Of a stretch of 64,000 nucleotides of DNA, positions 41,680 to 50,246 are shown piece by piece. The position numbers were made by a program, and so were the translations under genes. Origin of the DNA: CBFHSF01 sp965658445. GTDB lineage: Bacteria > Bacteroidota > Bacteroidia > Flavobacteriales > Schleiferiaceae. The notes under the pieces were generated by a model, which was not told where the DNA came from, made no database searches, and saw only the letters and a list, made by a program, of their open reading frames with translations. The number at the start of each line of letters is the position of its first letter. Positions within the stretch are counted from its first letter, which is position 1. Where the stretch lies: the NCBI GenBank assembly GCA_965658445.1, contig CBFHSF010000008.1:1-64000 (forward strand), in the 5' to 3' direction.

Positions 41680-42117
41680 CTAAACAGGATCCTGATTGTA
41701 GGTATAAATTCTAGGTTTGAGGCTGTAGAAGTAAAGCGTGTTGAACATGGCCAAGAAAATGAAGAAGTAGTTGTCTTCTACAATGCCAATGACGATGGCC
41801 AAAAACGTGGCGCCTTCTACCAACGCATATTGAATGAGGTGTGCTCTTACCAGTCTGTGAAACTTTTCCTCAAGATCCTCGGTGGCTGAAATGGCCCTAA
41901 ACTGTTGGTTGAAGGACCATTGTCCGATGGAGTCCATTGCTACGATGAGAACGGGGATACTCCAATAAATCCATTCATCCAAAATCCAGAAAAACTCACT
42001 GGTTCCCTTAGAAATAACATACATGCCTATCCCTATAAGCAGTATTTGCGCAAAGAATAGAAAGAGGTGAATCTGAGTAAGACCCTTGGGGTCGTATGTA
42101 GGTTTGTTAACGGCCAT
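41680..42117 (-). CDS. Small membrane protein of unknown function
   Basis: A protein of 145 residues from ATG 42117; the frame runs on upstream inside rimM but the extra part is antisense-like shadow sequence. It has four hydrophobic segments (about 13-35, 42-63, 88-106, 108-128). The most distinctive stretch is LVRAHLIQYALVEGATFLAIV, with a charged residue inside the membrane region. It starts 4 bases after the rimM stop, so it belongs to the rpsP operon. I do not recognise a named family; conserved proteins of this type follow rimM in relatives. Confidence 0.65.
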   Translation of the reverse strand: MAVNKPTYDPKGLTQIHLFLFFAQILLIGIGMYVISKGTSEFFWILDEWIYWSIPVLIVAMDSIGQWSFNQQFRAISATEDLEEKFHRLVRAHLIQYALVEGATFLAIVIGIVEDNYFFIFLAMFNTLYFYSLKPRIYTYNQDPV

Positions 42118-42121
42118 TTTA

Positions 42122-42655
42122 TCAAGCTTTCCTGTAGAGGTCAATGAGACCTTCAGGGACTTGAATGTACAATTTCTTTTGCTCTCGGTCAATTTTTTGG
42201 ATGAAGTCATCAATGGCCGGGATGAGGATTTCTTCGCCTTCTGGTGAAGAGAGAGCAATAAGGGGTTGAGAGGGCCTGTCCAATACTTCGTCAATGGTTC
42301 CGATGGTTCCTTCAATGGCATCTTCCACTTCAAATCCTAGGACTTCGTGGTAGTAGAATTTTTTGCCGTCTAGGGCAGGAAGCAGAGTGAGAGGGAGGTA
42401 GAGCTCTGCACCAATCCATTCTTCCGCTTCGGAGATGGATTGAATTTCCTCAAAAGTAAAGCGGTATTGCTGTTCTTTAAGAGGCGTGATTTTTTCAATA
42501 AAAAAAGGAACCAGCCCTCCGTCGCTTTTGACGAGAACTGATTCCAATTGTGTGTAAGCCTGAGGTTGATCGGTGTCCATATAGACCACGACGTCCCCAG
42601 AAGTTCCGTGTTTTCTTGTGATACTACCTAGAAAAAAGCAATCTTCTATTCGCAT
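42122..42655 (-). CDS. rimM: Ribosome maturation factor RimM
   Basis: A protein of 177 residues. The N-terminal beta barrel has CFFLGSITRKHGTSGDVVVYMD (5-26) with the family GxIxxxhGxxGxV pattern. The C-terminal PRC barrel has KFYYHEVLGFEVEDA, IGTIDEVLDRPSQPLI and EILIPAIDDFIQKID. It helps assemble the 30S head by binding S19. It begins 9 bases after rpsP, in the conserved rpsP-rimM order. Confidence 0.92.
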   Translation of the reverse strand: MRIEDCFFLGSITRKHGTSGDVVVYMDTDQPQAYTQLESVLVKSDGGLVPFFIEKITPLKEQQYRFTFEEIQSISEAEEWIGAELYLPLTLLPALDGKKFYYHEVLGFEVEDAIEGTIGTIDEVLDRPSQPLIALSSPEGEEILIPAIDDFIQKIDREQKKLYIQVPEGLIDLYRKA

Positions 42656-42664
42656 CGTGCAAGA

Positions 42665-43258
42665 TTACTCGGCCGCTTTTTCGCCTTCTTCAGCAGCAGG
42701 AGCTTCCTCTGTTGCTTCCGCAGCAGGAGCTTCCTCTGTTGCTTCCGCAGCAGGAGCTTCAGTTGCTTCTTCTTCAGTCGCTTCTTCTTCTACCACTTCA
42801 GGTGCGTTCTTAGCAGCGATTGCTTCTTCACGCTTGCGGTTTACTTCTTTCTCGGCCTCAATACGAGCGGCTCTTGCTTCTTCAGCTGCTTTAGAAAGTC
42901 CGTCAACTTTACCCGAAATACGAGCTAGTTTTTCTTCTTTCCAAGTAGCGTATTTAGCTTCTGCTTGCTCTTCCGTAAGGGCGCCTTTTTTTACACCTTC
43001 CAAAAGGTGCTTCTTCATCATTACTCCTTCGTGAGAAAGAATAGCTCTTGCAGTATCAGAAGGCTGAGCTCCCTTCATCATCCAATCCAATGCTGAATCA
43101 AAGTCCATGTCAATGGTTGCAGGATTTGTGTTGGGATTGTAAATACCAAGCTTCTCGATATAGCGTCCGTCACGCTTAGAGCGTTGGTCAGCTACTACAA
43201 TGTGAAAGATGGGTCTGCCTTTGCGGCCGTGGCGTTGAAGTCTAATTCTTGTTGCCAT
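42665..43258 (-). CDS. rpsP: 30S ribosomal protein S16 with long acidic C-terminal tail
   Basis: A protein of 197 residues. The S16 core is residues 1 to about 85: RIRLQRHGRKGRPIFHIVVAD, then DGRYIEKLGIYNPNTNP. Bacteroidota S16 proteins carry extra C-terminal sequence; here about 110 residues of charged helix and an Ala/Glu/Thr tail with repeats of EATEEAPAA. The extension is conserved in type but not in exact sequence. It is the first gene of rpsP-rimM-membrane protein-trmN6. Confidence 0.94.
   Translation of the reverse strand: MATRIRLQRHGRKGRPIFHIVVADQRSKRDGRYIEKLGIYNPNTNPATIDMDFDSALDWMMKGAQPSDTARAILSHEGVMMKKHLLEGVKKGALTEEQAEAKYATWKEEKLARISGKVDGLSKAAEEARAARIEAEKEVNRKREEAIAAKNAPEVVEEEATEEEATEAPAAEATEEAPAAEATEEAPAAEEGEKAAE
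42693..42760. repeat. 27-base tandem repeat inside rpsP
   Basis: Two perfect 27-base units (42693-42719, 42720-42746) and a 14-base partial copy encode the EATEEAPAA nonapeptide of the S16 tail. Length variation between strains is expected. Confidence 0.8.
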
Positions 43259-43428
43259 TAGAATTAATTGTTTAATAAGGGTCCGAAACCCAGTTAATTA
43301 ATGTGTTGAATATGAGGGTGCAAAAGTACAATTTGTTTCGTAATCCCAACAACAATCTAAATATTATTTTTCAGAGAGCTCACAGATATCATTTTTCTAT
43401 CTTCCCCAACCATAAAAACTCCCAAAAC

Positions 43429-44328
43429 ATGACTTCACTCAAAATCCTAGGTGAGGCTACACTGGTATTTTGGATTTCTTCCTGTACAGCCCAACCTGAA
43501 TAACCCGATTACGGCCTTCACGATCCCGCTCAAAAGACGTTTTCCGAGGAGGAACTCAATCGCTTAGGTTCTCTAAAATCTGATTGGATGGGCTTGGCCG
43601 ATAGATACATTCTGTCCGCCAGTTACCGCGGTAGCGCTTCCTATAATCTGCGTTTAGATTCTGTTGCCGACGGCCCCATGCATTCCGATGGTAAATGGAA
43701 TGAACTGGTTCCCGTGAACTATCCTTAGATAAAAGAGAAGGGGGTAATGGGATTGGGATTTCTCCCCAATGATTGGAGTGGAAGGACCATTCACAAGGAC
43801 GTTGTGTACGCGGTATTTCCCCGTCAGGTGTTTTCCATTTTTGACGCAAGTGGCAACGAATTGTTTTCTTATTGTGCCAAGGCTACACTGGCCGATGGAA
43901 CGGTTTGGTTTTACGATTTGAGTTTGGTGAAAATTGATTTTCAAAACCTAAAGGGCTGTCTTATTCTCAGCAGAAACGACGACAAACTCCAGCAAAGAGA
44001 TTTTAGAATTTACGATTTAAAGGGAACGCCACTGACCACGTGAAAGGAATACGACCGAGCTCCGTTCAATTATAAAAGAGGATGGGATCCCTTCTTTGGA
44101 TGGGTAGAGAGCAATCCAGAAGATTCTACGTTTCGCATTACTTCCTTTACCGGAGAAAAAGTCTTTGAAGCCAATGGAGTGGTGACTAGACACCAAACCA
44201 CGTTTCCTCCCTTTGGTATGTACAGGCTTTACGATATGAACAAAAAGAAGTCATTCTTGATCAATCCAGAGGGAAAGTCCATTGAGGTGCCTTATGGGGC
44301 GGTGTACCGCATAGAAATTCAGAAGTAA
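43429..44328 (+). pseudogene. Exported protein pseudogene with three in-frame stop codons
   Basis: One frame runs for 300 codons from ATG 43429 to TAA 44326-44328, interrupted by TAA (43501-43503), TAG (43726-43728) and TGA (44041-44043). No frameshift is needed. The translation is protein-like throughout, for example DWMGLADRYILSASYRG, GMGLGFLPNDWSG-like and VFSIFDASGNELF. The N terminus looks like a weak lipoprotein signal (WISSCTAQPE). The family is not recognised. Three different stops rule out recoding of a single codon, so the gene is inactive but only recently, because the frame is kept. The 3' half is rich in Asp/Gly turns, as in beta-propellers. Confidence 0.8.
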
Positions 44329-44350
44329 ATCAGATTAAAGTCAAGGAAAC

Positions 44351-44485
44351 ATGGGATTCGGATTTAATCTTGGAATGATCTTCATAGTATTGCCTTTAAC
44401 CTTAATTCTGGTATTGCTATGGATCTTTACCCGGAGTAAAATCATCGGTATCCTCTTGGTTTTCTTATGGGCAGGCATCTTGTAA
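44351..44485 (+). CDS. Small 44-residue membrane protein
   Basis: ATG 44351 is preceded by AAGGAAAC, a fair ribosome binding site, 22 bases after the end of the pseudogene. The 44 residues form two hydrophobic segments (about 7-25 and 30-43) separated by a basic turn TRSK, a plausible membrane hairpin. No family is recognised. It probably was cotranscribed with the broken gene. The remaining bases to 44761 hold only AT-rich sequence with repeated ACCCACCGA/GGGTTTACC words. Confidence 0.5.
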   Translation: MGFGFNLGMIFIVLPLTLILVLLWIFTRSKIIGILLVFLWAGIL

Positions 44486-44761
44486 TTCTTCAACATAATT
44501 TGGGAAAGGATTTAGATATTAATCTTAAATACTCCTCATAGGTAAGTGCCCGAATTCTGTGTACTTTTAAGGGTAGATTAGAGAGAGTTAAATCACAATA
44601 CTCTTTTTCTTTTCAAACAATTAAAGCACATACCTAATGAAACCCACCGAACTATTTTTGGGATAGGGTTTACCAATGGGTTGAGGTTTATTTATGAGGA
44701 ATAAGTGGGTTTTTTAAGTAATTTTACTTTCAAATCGCTTTACCAATACAGCCTTTCTCCA

Positions 44762-45445
44762 ATGCCTAATCCATCGCCACGTGTAGAAATCATCCATGAA
44801 ACCCCGCAGATTATTGTGGTCAACAAGGCGGCGGGATTGATTTCAGAAAAGAGTCCTTTCGAGGATCTTACCGTTGAAAATCAGGTTTTGGACTATTTGA
44901 CTGAAAACAAGGCAAATTCAAAGAAACCTCCCCACTTAGGTGTCATCCACAGATTGGACCGTGTGACCAGTGGGGTTTTGATGTTTGCCAAAAAGAAGAA
45001 GGCATTGGTTCAATTCAATGAACTCTTCAGCCAAAGAAAAATCCAAAAAACCTATTGGGCCATTGTAGAATCAAAACCAGAGGAAGACTCGGCTGTGTTG
45101 AAGAATTTTCTCATCAAAAATCAAAAAGAGAAGAGGGCAGACGTGTCCGAAACGGAAACCATTGATTCGCAAAAAGCCTCTTTGTCCTATCGAGTATTGG
45201 GACAGAATGATTTTGGATTTCTGTTGGAGGTAAAACCCAAAACGGGACGGTTTCATCAGATCAGAACTCAGTTGGCACATTTGGGGTCACCTATTGTGGG
45301 AGATGAGAAATACGGTGCAAAGACGGCTTATAAGCCCTTGAGCATCTGTTTGCACGCCAGAGAATTGACCTTTCGCCATCCTGAAAGCGGGGAAAACATC
45401 ACCTTTCAAGCACCTGTCCCAAAGGAAAATCATTGGATTTTTTAA
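44762..45445 (+). CDS. RluA family pseudouridine synthase
   Basis: A protein of 227 residues from ATG 44762; an upstream start at 44705 would add 19 non-conserved residues. There is no S4 domain. The catalytic motif HRLDRVTSGVLMFAKKKKA has its Asp at D66. KTYWAIVE, and LEVKPKTGRFHQIRTQLAHLGSPIVGDEKYG near the C terminus, complete the family pattern. It isomerises uridines in rRNA or tRNA. The exact site (RluA-, TruC- or RluC-type) cannot be told. Confidence 0.88.
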   Translation: MPNPSPRVEIIHETPQIIVVNKAAGLISEKSPFEDLTVENQVLDYLTENKANSKKPPHLGVIHRLDRVTSGVLMFAKKKKALVQFNELFSQRKIQKTYWAIVESKPEEDSAVLKNFLIKNQKEKRADVSETETIDSQKASLSYRVLGQNDFGFLLEVKPKTGRFHQIRTQLAHLGSPIVGDEKYGAKTAYKPLSICLHARELTFRHPESGENITFQAPVPKENHWIF

Positions 45446-45520
45446 ACTGGGGCACTGGATTTTATAAATTGTGGAGAAATAGCCTTGGATGAACCACTTA
45501 GGTTAAATCAGTTACCGTCC

Positions 45521-46084
45521 ATGTTTAAAAAAATCCTCTTTCCTTTTTTTTCCCTCTTTCTGGCCTATCGAACGTATGATTTGCTGAGGTTACTGAATTT
45601 TAAAGCACCTCAGGAGTGTGGAACATGGGAAAACTTCTTGAACGCGGCTTTTCTCTCCGCGTTTGTTACAGGTTTTTTTGCCTTTTTTGGGTTTGCCTAT
45701 CCCACGAGCAAGCTCCTTCCTAAAAACTACTATAGAATCCAATCTCCAGAGTTTTTGCAGATAGTTTACCAAATGTTAGCTGTTGAGGGTTTTAGAAAAC
45801 TACTGCTAATCTTCTTCTGGGGTTCCTCCAAGAATCGTAAAAAATACTTCAACGGCACCAAAGCGGGGATTTCTCAATTTATTTATGAAACGCATCAGTC
45901 AGAGTTTGGACATTTGATGGCCGGTATTGCAATAGCCACTCTATCCATTCCCTTGGCTCTGTGGGGGCATTGGGAGGTGGTGCTCTGGTTGACAATAATT
46001 AACGTCATTGGGAATTTCTACCCCATCATTCTTCAACGAGCCCATAGGATTCGCATACAAAGAATGGTTCCAGATGTAACGTAA
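45521..46084 (+). CDS. Membrane protein, possibly CrtO-like glycosyl-carotenoid acyltransferase family
   Basis: A protein of 187 residues from ATG 45521; a TTG at 45485 would add 12 polar residues. It has three or four membrane segments (about 3-20, 38-60, 130-150 and 155-172). ETHQSEFGHLMAGIAI (about 125-140) and the C-terminal NVIGNFYPIILQRAHRIRIQR resemble the HxxEFGH and NxYPxxLQRxNRxR parts of the glycosyl-4,4'-diaponeurosporenoate acyltransferase (CrtO) family. No carotenoid genes are near, so the substrate may be another glycolipid. Confidence 0.45.
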   Translation: MFKKILFPFFSLFLAYRTYDLLRLLNFKAPQECGTWENFLNAAFLSAFVTGFFAFFGFAYPTSKLLPKNYYRIQSPEFLQIVYQMLAVEGFRKLLLIFFWGSSKNRKKYFNGTKAGISQFIYETHQSEFGHLMAGIAIATLSIPLALWGHWEVVLWLTIINVIGNFYPIILQRAHRIRIQRMVPDVT

Positions 46085-46169
46085 TTCCAAACTTAACATT
46101 TGGATAAACGAGTTATCTGCGCCTTGGAATGCTTTTTGTTCTTGGTGCCTGAAAATTAAAAACCAAACG

Positions 46170-47465
46170 ATGCACGCTACTTTTACCTTGCCCAATGCAC
46201 GATTTCAAACATTCTTTGTCATCGCTTTTATTTCACTGATTTTCGGAACGCCTACCAGGGCTCAGTCTACCTCTGTAACTTTGGGATCAACCACCTATGC
46301 AGACAGTGTGTATTCCGAAGTTTTGGGTGAATACAGAACCTATTTCGTACAATTCCCATCCTATTATTCTCCTGAAAACAAGTATGCCGTAGCGTATATT
46401 CTGGACGGAGGAAGTTTGCTTTCTACAGTAGGGGAGCTTCAAAAATACTACGACGGAGGCTTTACCCCAGAAATGATATTGATTGGAGTTTCCAACCGAG
46501 ATAATAGAGACCGCGATTTAACGCCAACAAAAGTTCAGGAGCGCCACGGCATGCCCATGGCTGTGGAGAGTGGGGGAGCCGAGGCATTTCATCAATTTCT
46601 CTCCGAAGAACTCATTCCGCATGTAGAAAATGAATATCCTGTGACGGATTATCGCACGTTGATTGGACATTCCTTTGGGGGGCTTTTTACCGTTTATTCT
46701 TCCATTCATCATCCCAATGTCTTTTCCAACTACTTAGCCATAGATCCCAGTTTGGAATGGGATGGCGAAGTCATACTGAATGAGCTCATGGAAGACAATG
46801 CTCCAGTGAATTATTCCAATAAATCCATGTACATCACCATGAGTGGTCAGTTGCATTGGCAGAATGCCGATATCACCATAGACAATGTCCGTCAAGACAC
46901 CACAGAGTTCACAGCGTTTTCTAGGGCCATTCTCACTGCGGTTGATTTCTTTAATGGTAAAGAGAAAGATCAAAAGGAGCGTTTTCAAGATTTTCGTTTC
47001 GATTGGAAGTATTATCCCACAGATTTACACGGAACCGTTCCCTTTCCCAGTATTCACGATGGATTGATATCTATGTTTAGCTGGTATCAGATGGAAAACA
47101 CGGACAAAATCAATTCGTTTGAAACGTCTCAAGAAGAGCTATATCAAATCATCAAACATCGCGAGGCTAAGCTCAAAAAGCACTTTGGTTATTTTGTGGC
47201 GCCTTACCCCGAAGAACTCCTCAATGTTTCGGGATATATGCGCATGGAAAGCGGTCAATATTCCGTGGCAAATATGTACTTTCGATTGGCTATTGAGTAC
47301 TATCCACAAAGTGCCAACGCTCATGATTCCATGGCTGATTTTTACGAAAGTCAAGAAGAGTGGGAGGAGGCCTTACAGGAAGTGAACAAAGCGCAAGCCC
47401 TTTCTCCAAGTGAATACTATCAAAATAGGATAGAAAAACTCAGTCAAAGAATAGAGAAGGAATGA
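46170..47465 (+). CDS. Exported esterase (esterase D/Fes-like) with C-terminal TPR region
   Basis: A protein of 431 residues with a signal peptide ending near residue 32. The putative esterase domain (PF00756) spans about 40-310: AVAYILDGGSLLS, MILIGVSNRDNRDRDLTPTK, and the nucleophile in GHSFGGLFTVYS (about 166-177). A His at the end of the domain (DLHGTVPFPSIHDGL) could complete the triad. The last 100 residues look like TPR helices (YFRLAIEYYPQSANAHDSMADFYE). Relatives include siderophore esterases, but there are no iron genes here, so the substrate is open. Confidence 0.82.
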   Translation: MHATFTLPNARFQTFFVIAFISLIFGTPTRAQSTSVTLGSTTYADSVYSEVLGEYRTYFVQFPSYYSPENKYAVAYILDGGSLLSTVGELQKYYDGGFTPEMILIGVSNRDNRDRDLTPTKVQERHGMPMAVESGGAEAFHQFLSEELIPHVENEYPVTDYRTLIGHSFGGLFTVYSSIHHPNVFSNYLAIDPSLEWDGEVILNELMEDNAPVNYSNKSMYITMSGQLHWQNADITIDNVRQDTTEFTAFSRAILTAVDFFNGKEKDQKERFQDFRFDWKYYPTDLHGTVPFPSIHDGLISMFSWYQMENTDKINSFETSQEELYQIIKHREAKLKKHFGYFVAPYPEELLNVSGYMRMESGQYSVANMYFRLAIEYYPQSANAHDSMADFYESQEEWEEALQEVNKAQALSPSEYYQNRIEKLSQRIEKE

Positions 47466-47500
47466 TCCAATAGAAAACAATTTCATCACAATACGCTACT

Positions 47501-47836
47501 ATGTCCGACGAATCCAAACCCTGTCCCGAATGCAAATCTCCCTATGGTTACTCTACGGGTGGAGAACTCTACGCTTGTCCAGAATGTGGCCACGAGTGGA
47601 ATCCCAATGAGGTAGATATATCTAACGCAGTATTAGATTCCAATGGCAATGTGTTGGCGGATGGGGATACGGTTATCGTCATTAAGAACCTCCCGGTAAA
47701 AGGAGCGCCCAAACCCATAAAAGCGGGAACCAAAGTCAAGAACATTCGTTTGACGGACGGAGATCACAACATCAGTTGTAAGATCGATGGTTTTGGTTCT
47801 ATGGCCTTAAAATCCGAATTTGTAAGGAAGAGCTAA
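47501..47836 (+). CDS. PhnA/YjdM-like zinc ribbon protein
   Basis: A protein of 111 residues. The N-terminal zinc ribbon has CPECKSPYGYSTGGELYACPEC (two CxxC pairs, 8-29). The C-terminal KOW-like domain has LDSNGNVLADGDTVIVIKNLPVKG and FGSMALKSEFVRK. This is the YjdM/PhnA family. It was named for its place in a phosphonate operon but is not phosphonate-specific, and its role is unknown. No phn genes are in the window. It starts 35 bases after the esterase stop. Confidence 0.88.
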   Translation: MSDESKPCPECKSPYGYSTGGELYACPECGHEWNPNEVDISNAVLDSNGNVLADGDTVIVIKNLPVKGAPKPIKAGTKVKNIRLTDGDHNISCKIDGFGSMALKSEFVRKS

Positions 47837-47853
47837 GCCTGCCTGTTTTCCAA

Positions 47854-48543
47854 TTAGTGCATGGTGGTCAAGTAGGCCAATCCCACTCCCAGCAATACGA
47901 TAAGGAGCTTGAGAATGTTGAAGGTGTGGTCCTTGCTCGTCTCGTACAATATGGTGGTAGAAACGTGGAAAAAGATTCCCACTACGAAGGCCATAACATA
48001 CTGTTGGAATTCCTCGCTTACCATCAAGAAGTTACCGGCCCAAGCGCCCAGAGGGGCCATGACAGCAAAACCGATTATTGCGATCCAGAATACAGCGGGC
48101 TTGAGTTTGAGGTTTGCCAGTAAGAAATACAAAACCACTGTGATGGGAATCTTATGAAAAACAATGGCCATTAGCAGGGTTTGCTTTCCCTCTAAATCGC
48201 CACCTAGGGGCATGCCCTCAAAAAAGGCGTGAATAAAGAGTCCCGCCATAGCGGTTATGGGCAATTTGCCATGAGAAAAATCTTCGGAGTGGTGATGACC
48301 GTGTTCAATCCCCTTGGAGAAAAAGTCCAAAGTCACCTGAAATAAAAAACCTCCCATAACAATCAACCCAATGGTATGATCGTGTCCATGGTAAATTTCT
48401 GGTAACAGGTGTAAAACAGAAACCGAAATCAAATACGCTCCACTGAAGGCCAGCAGTAAGGTGGGGTTCTTTTGTGAAGAGTAAAATACTCTTGCCGCAG
48501 CAATGCCAATAAAGACAGAAATGAAAAGTACGGCGTATTGCAT
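47854..48543 (-). CDS. ZIP family metal transporter
   Basis: A protein of 229 residues with eight hydrophobic segments. The His-rich loop EHGHHHSEDFSHG lies at about 79-91. Metal-site helices are HAFFEGMPLGGDL (about 104-116, HxFxEG) and VFHKIPITVVLY (HKIP, about 128-131), which are the helix IV and V motifs of ZIP proteins. It imports zinc or another divalent cation. It is convergent with the PhnA-like gene and followed upstream by a methyltransferase gene on the same strand. Confidence 0.87.
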   Translation of the reverse strand: MQYAVLFISVFIGIAAARVFYSSQKNPTLLLAFSGAYLISVSVLHLLPEIYHGHDHTIGLIVMGGFLFQVTLDFFSKGIEHGHHHSEDFSHGKLPITAMAGLFIHAFFEGMPLGGDLEGKQTLLMAIVFHKIPITVVLYFLLANLKLKPAVFWIAIIGFAVMAPLGAWAGNFLMVSEEFQQYVMAFVVGIFFHVSTTILYETSKDHTFNILKLLIVLLGVGLAYLTTMH

Positions 48544-48569
48544 TTTTGGAATTCGGTGTTGAGGTTTCT

Positions 48570-49304
48570 TTACTTCTTGCCCACCACTAACATGCGGTCA
48601 CTGTTTTGTGGGTCAAACGGGCGCAACGAATTTACATTTAAAATTTCAACCCAAGTCAATCCGGCGGCTTCAAACCACGATTTAAAGTCAGAAGGGGTGA
48701 GGGCGCGTACCCTTTCTTGAAAGGTGTACTGGCCCTGAGGTGAATCCACCTCAATATCTTTGACGATGTAGCCGTTTTCAACTTTTCGATAGATGGAGAA
48801 ATGTATTCCGTCCCTTTCAATCTCTTCACATTCCACGAGGTTCTGGGCTACCTTTTCGGCATTCATGAAGTCAAATAAAACCCACCCACCAGGCTTCAAC
48901 GCTCGGTGAATGGATTCTATCGCTTGTAAATGCTCAGCGTCGGTTTCAAAATATCCAAAACTCGTGAAGAGATTGAAAACGGCGTCAAACGCTTCGTCAC
49001 CGAAGGGCTGACGCATATCTCCCTGGACAAAAGTGATTCCCTTCGCCGAATGACATTTCCGGGCCCACTCGATATTGTTGTTGGACAAATCCAATCCCGT
49101 CACTTTATATCCTAACTGATTCATGGCGAAGGAGAATCTTCCTTTGCCACAAGCTAAGTCCAAAATATGAGCGGGTGGAACCAAGCCGGTGTACGTCAAT
49201 AAGGATTTGAGTATAGCCTTCGCCTCACCCTCATCGCGTTTGGCGTAAAGAGTGTGGTAAAACGGCGTATCAAACCAAGATGCATACCAAGGCTTATCTG
49301 TCAT
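48570..49304 (-). CDS. Class I SAM-dependent methyltransferase
   Basis: A protein of 244 residues from ATG 49304; a longer start at 49331 adds nine residues before the conserved WYASWFDTPFYHTLYAKRDE. Motif I is ILDLACGKGRFSFAMNQLG (about 47-65). YKVTGLDLSNNNIEWA, GDMRQPFGDEAFDAVFNLF and LKPGGWVLFDFMN follow in the usual order. It methylates an unknown small molecule. It lies 26 bases upstream of the ZIP gene on the minus strand, so they may share a transcript. Confidence 0.85.
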   Translation of the reverse strand: MTDKPWYASWFDTPFYHTLYAKRDEGEAKAILKSLLTYTGLVPPAHILDLACGKGRFSFAMNQLGYKVTGLDLSNNNIEWARKCHSAKGITFVQGDMRQPFGDEAFDAVFNLFTSFGYFETDAEHLQAIESIHRALKPGGWVLFDFMNAEKVAQNLVECEEIERDGIHFSIYRKVENGYIVKDIEVDSPQGQYTFQERVRALTPSDFKSWFEAAGLTWVEILNVNSLRPFDPQNSDRMLVVGKK

Positions 49305-49370
49305 AGGGTAAATATCAAAAATTTGATCCAAAGTATTTGCATAGAAACAGCATCTTGGTGGTCATTGTTT

Positions 49371-50138
49371 TTATCCCATAAAGAACAAACGGTAGAGCCC
49401 AAAGAGCAATACGGCGATTAAGAGATATCGTATATAATCGTTTGCACTCGGATGAGTGAGGACAAAACGCGTCCCAAACCATGCGCCAGCAGAAGATCCT
49501 ATGGCCAGAATAATTCCAGGATACCATTCCATGAGCCCAGAATGCCAGAAGATAAAGAAGGCGGGCAGGGTGGTTATGGCGGCAGCAATGATTTTAATGA
49601 TGTTGGCGTCCTTAAGGCTGTACTTGGCAACCAATACCAAAACGCTTAATGCTATGATTCCAAATCCCATCTGAATAAAACCGGCGTAAACCCCAACGGC
49701 AAAGAACCAAAACATGTTTTTGGTAGACTTGATCTTAACACTAGGGTCCGTATTGATAAGCCACTTTTTAGCAGAAAACAACACGTTTAACAAAATACCC
49801 AACATCAAAACACCAATTATATAGCGCAGAATATCGGGCGGGGTTTCTACTGCGAGGTAGGCTCCCAAGGCCGATCCAAAAAGAGAGGGAATGATAAACC
49901 AAACGCTGTCGCGAATATTCTTCTTGTTCCTGGGGGTTCGCTTGAGGCTGAAGGCTCCGGTAAGGGTCTGAAAGAGCACTCCAATTCTATTGGTGGCGTT
50001 GGCGGCGTTGGTATCCAAGCCTAGGGAAATGAGTAGGGTGAGGGTGATGGCGGAACCGTTTCCTGCAAGGGTATTGATAATCCCTGCAATAAAACCTCCA
50101 ACTAAGAACAACACAATCTCCCAAGTGGTCAAATCCAT
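49371..50138 (-). CDS. TSUP (TauE/SafE) family permease
   Basis: A protein of 255 residues with about eight membrane segments. The N-terminal GGFIAGIINTLAGNGSAITLTLLISLG (14-40) and the second half GVYAGFIQMGFGIIALSVL are the internal repeat of the TauE/SafE family, with NxxG positions in each. Family members export sulfite, sulfoacetate or other sulfur organics. The gene is monocistronic and divergent from the LysM operon. It is not close to the MBL/rhodanese gene, so a sulfide-related role is only possible. Confidence 0.85.
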   Translation of the reverse strand: MDLTTWEIVLFLVGGFIAGIINTLAGNGSAITLTLLISLGLDTNAANATNRIGVLFQTLTGAFSLKRTPRNKKNIRDSVWFIIPSLFGSALGAYLAVETPPDILRYIIGVLMLGILLNVLFSAKKWLINTDPSVKIKSTKNMFWFFAVGVYAGFIQMGFGIIALSVLVLVAKYSLKDANIIKIIAAAITTLPAFFIFWHSGLMEWYPGIILAIGSSAGAWFGTRFVLTHPSANDYIRYLLIAVLLFGLYRLFFMG

Positions 50139-50215
50139 GGCGCCAAAGATAGTAGTTTGAAGGGGGTGTAAAACCTGTTAGAAAAAAATGTTTTCATACA
50201 CCGTAAACCATGGCG

Positions 50216-50241
50216 TTGGCTGGGATAAAAATGTATTTTTG
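50216..50241 (+). promoter_or_regulatory. Candidate promoter of the LysM-SGNH-MBOAT operon, very short leader
   Basis: TTG (50216-50218), 15 bases, then TATTTTTG (50234-50241), a full -7 match. The ATG of the LysM gene begins only 6 bases after it, so the mRNA would have almost no leader. Confidence 0.42.
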
Positions 50242-50246
50242 AGACC

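Noticed and set aside
43429..44328. Stop-codon recoding (selenocysteine or suppressed stop)
   Set aside because: Three different stop codons are present and no element for recoding is visible. A pseudogene is simpler.
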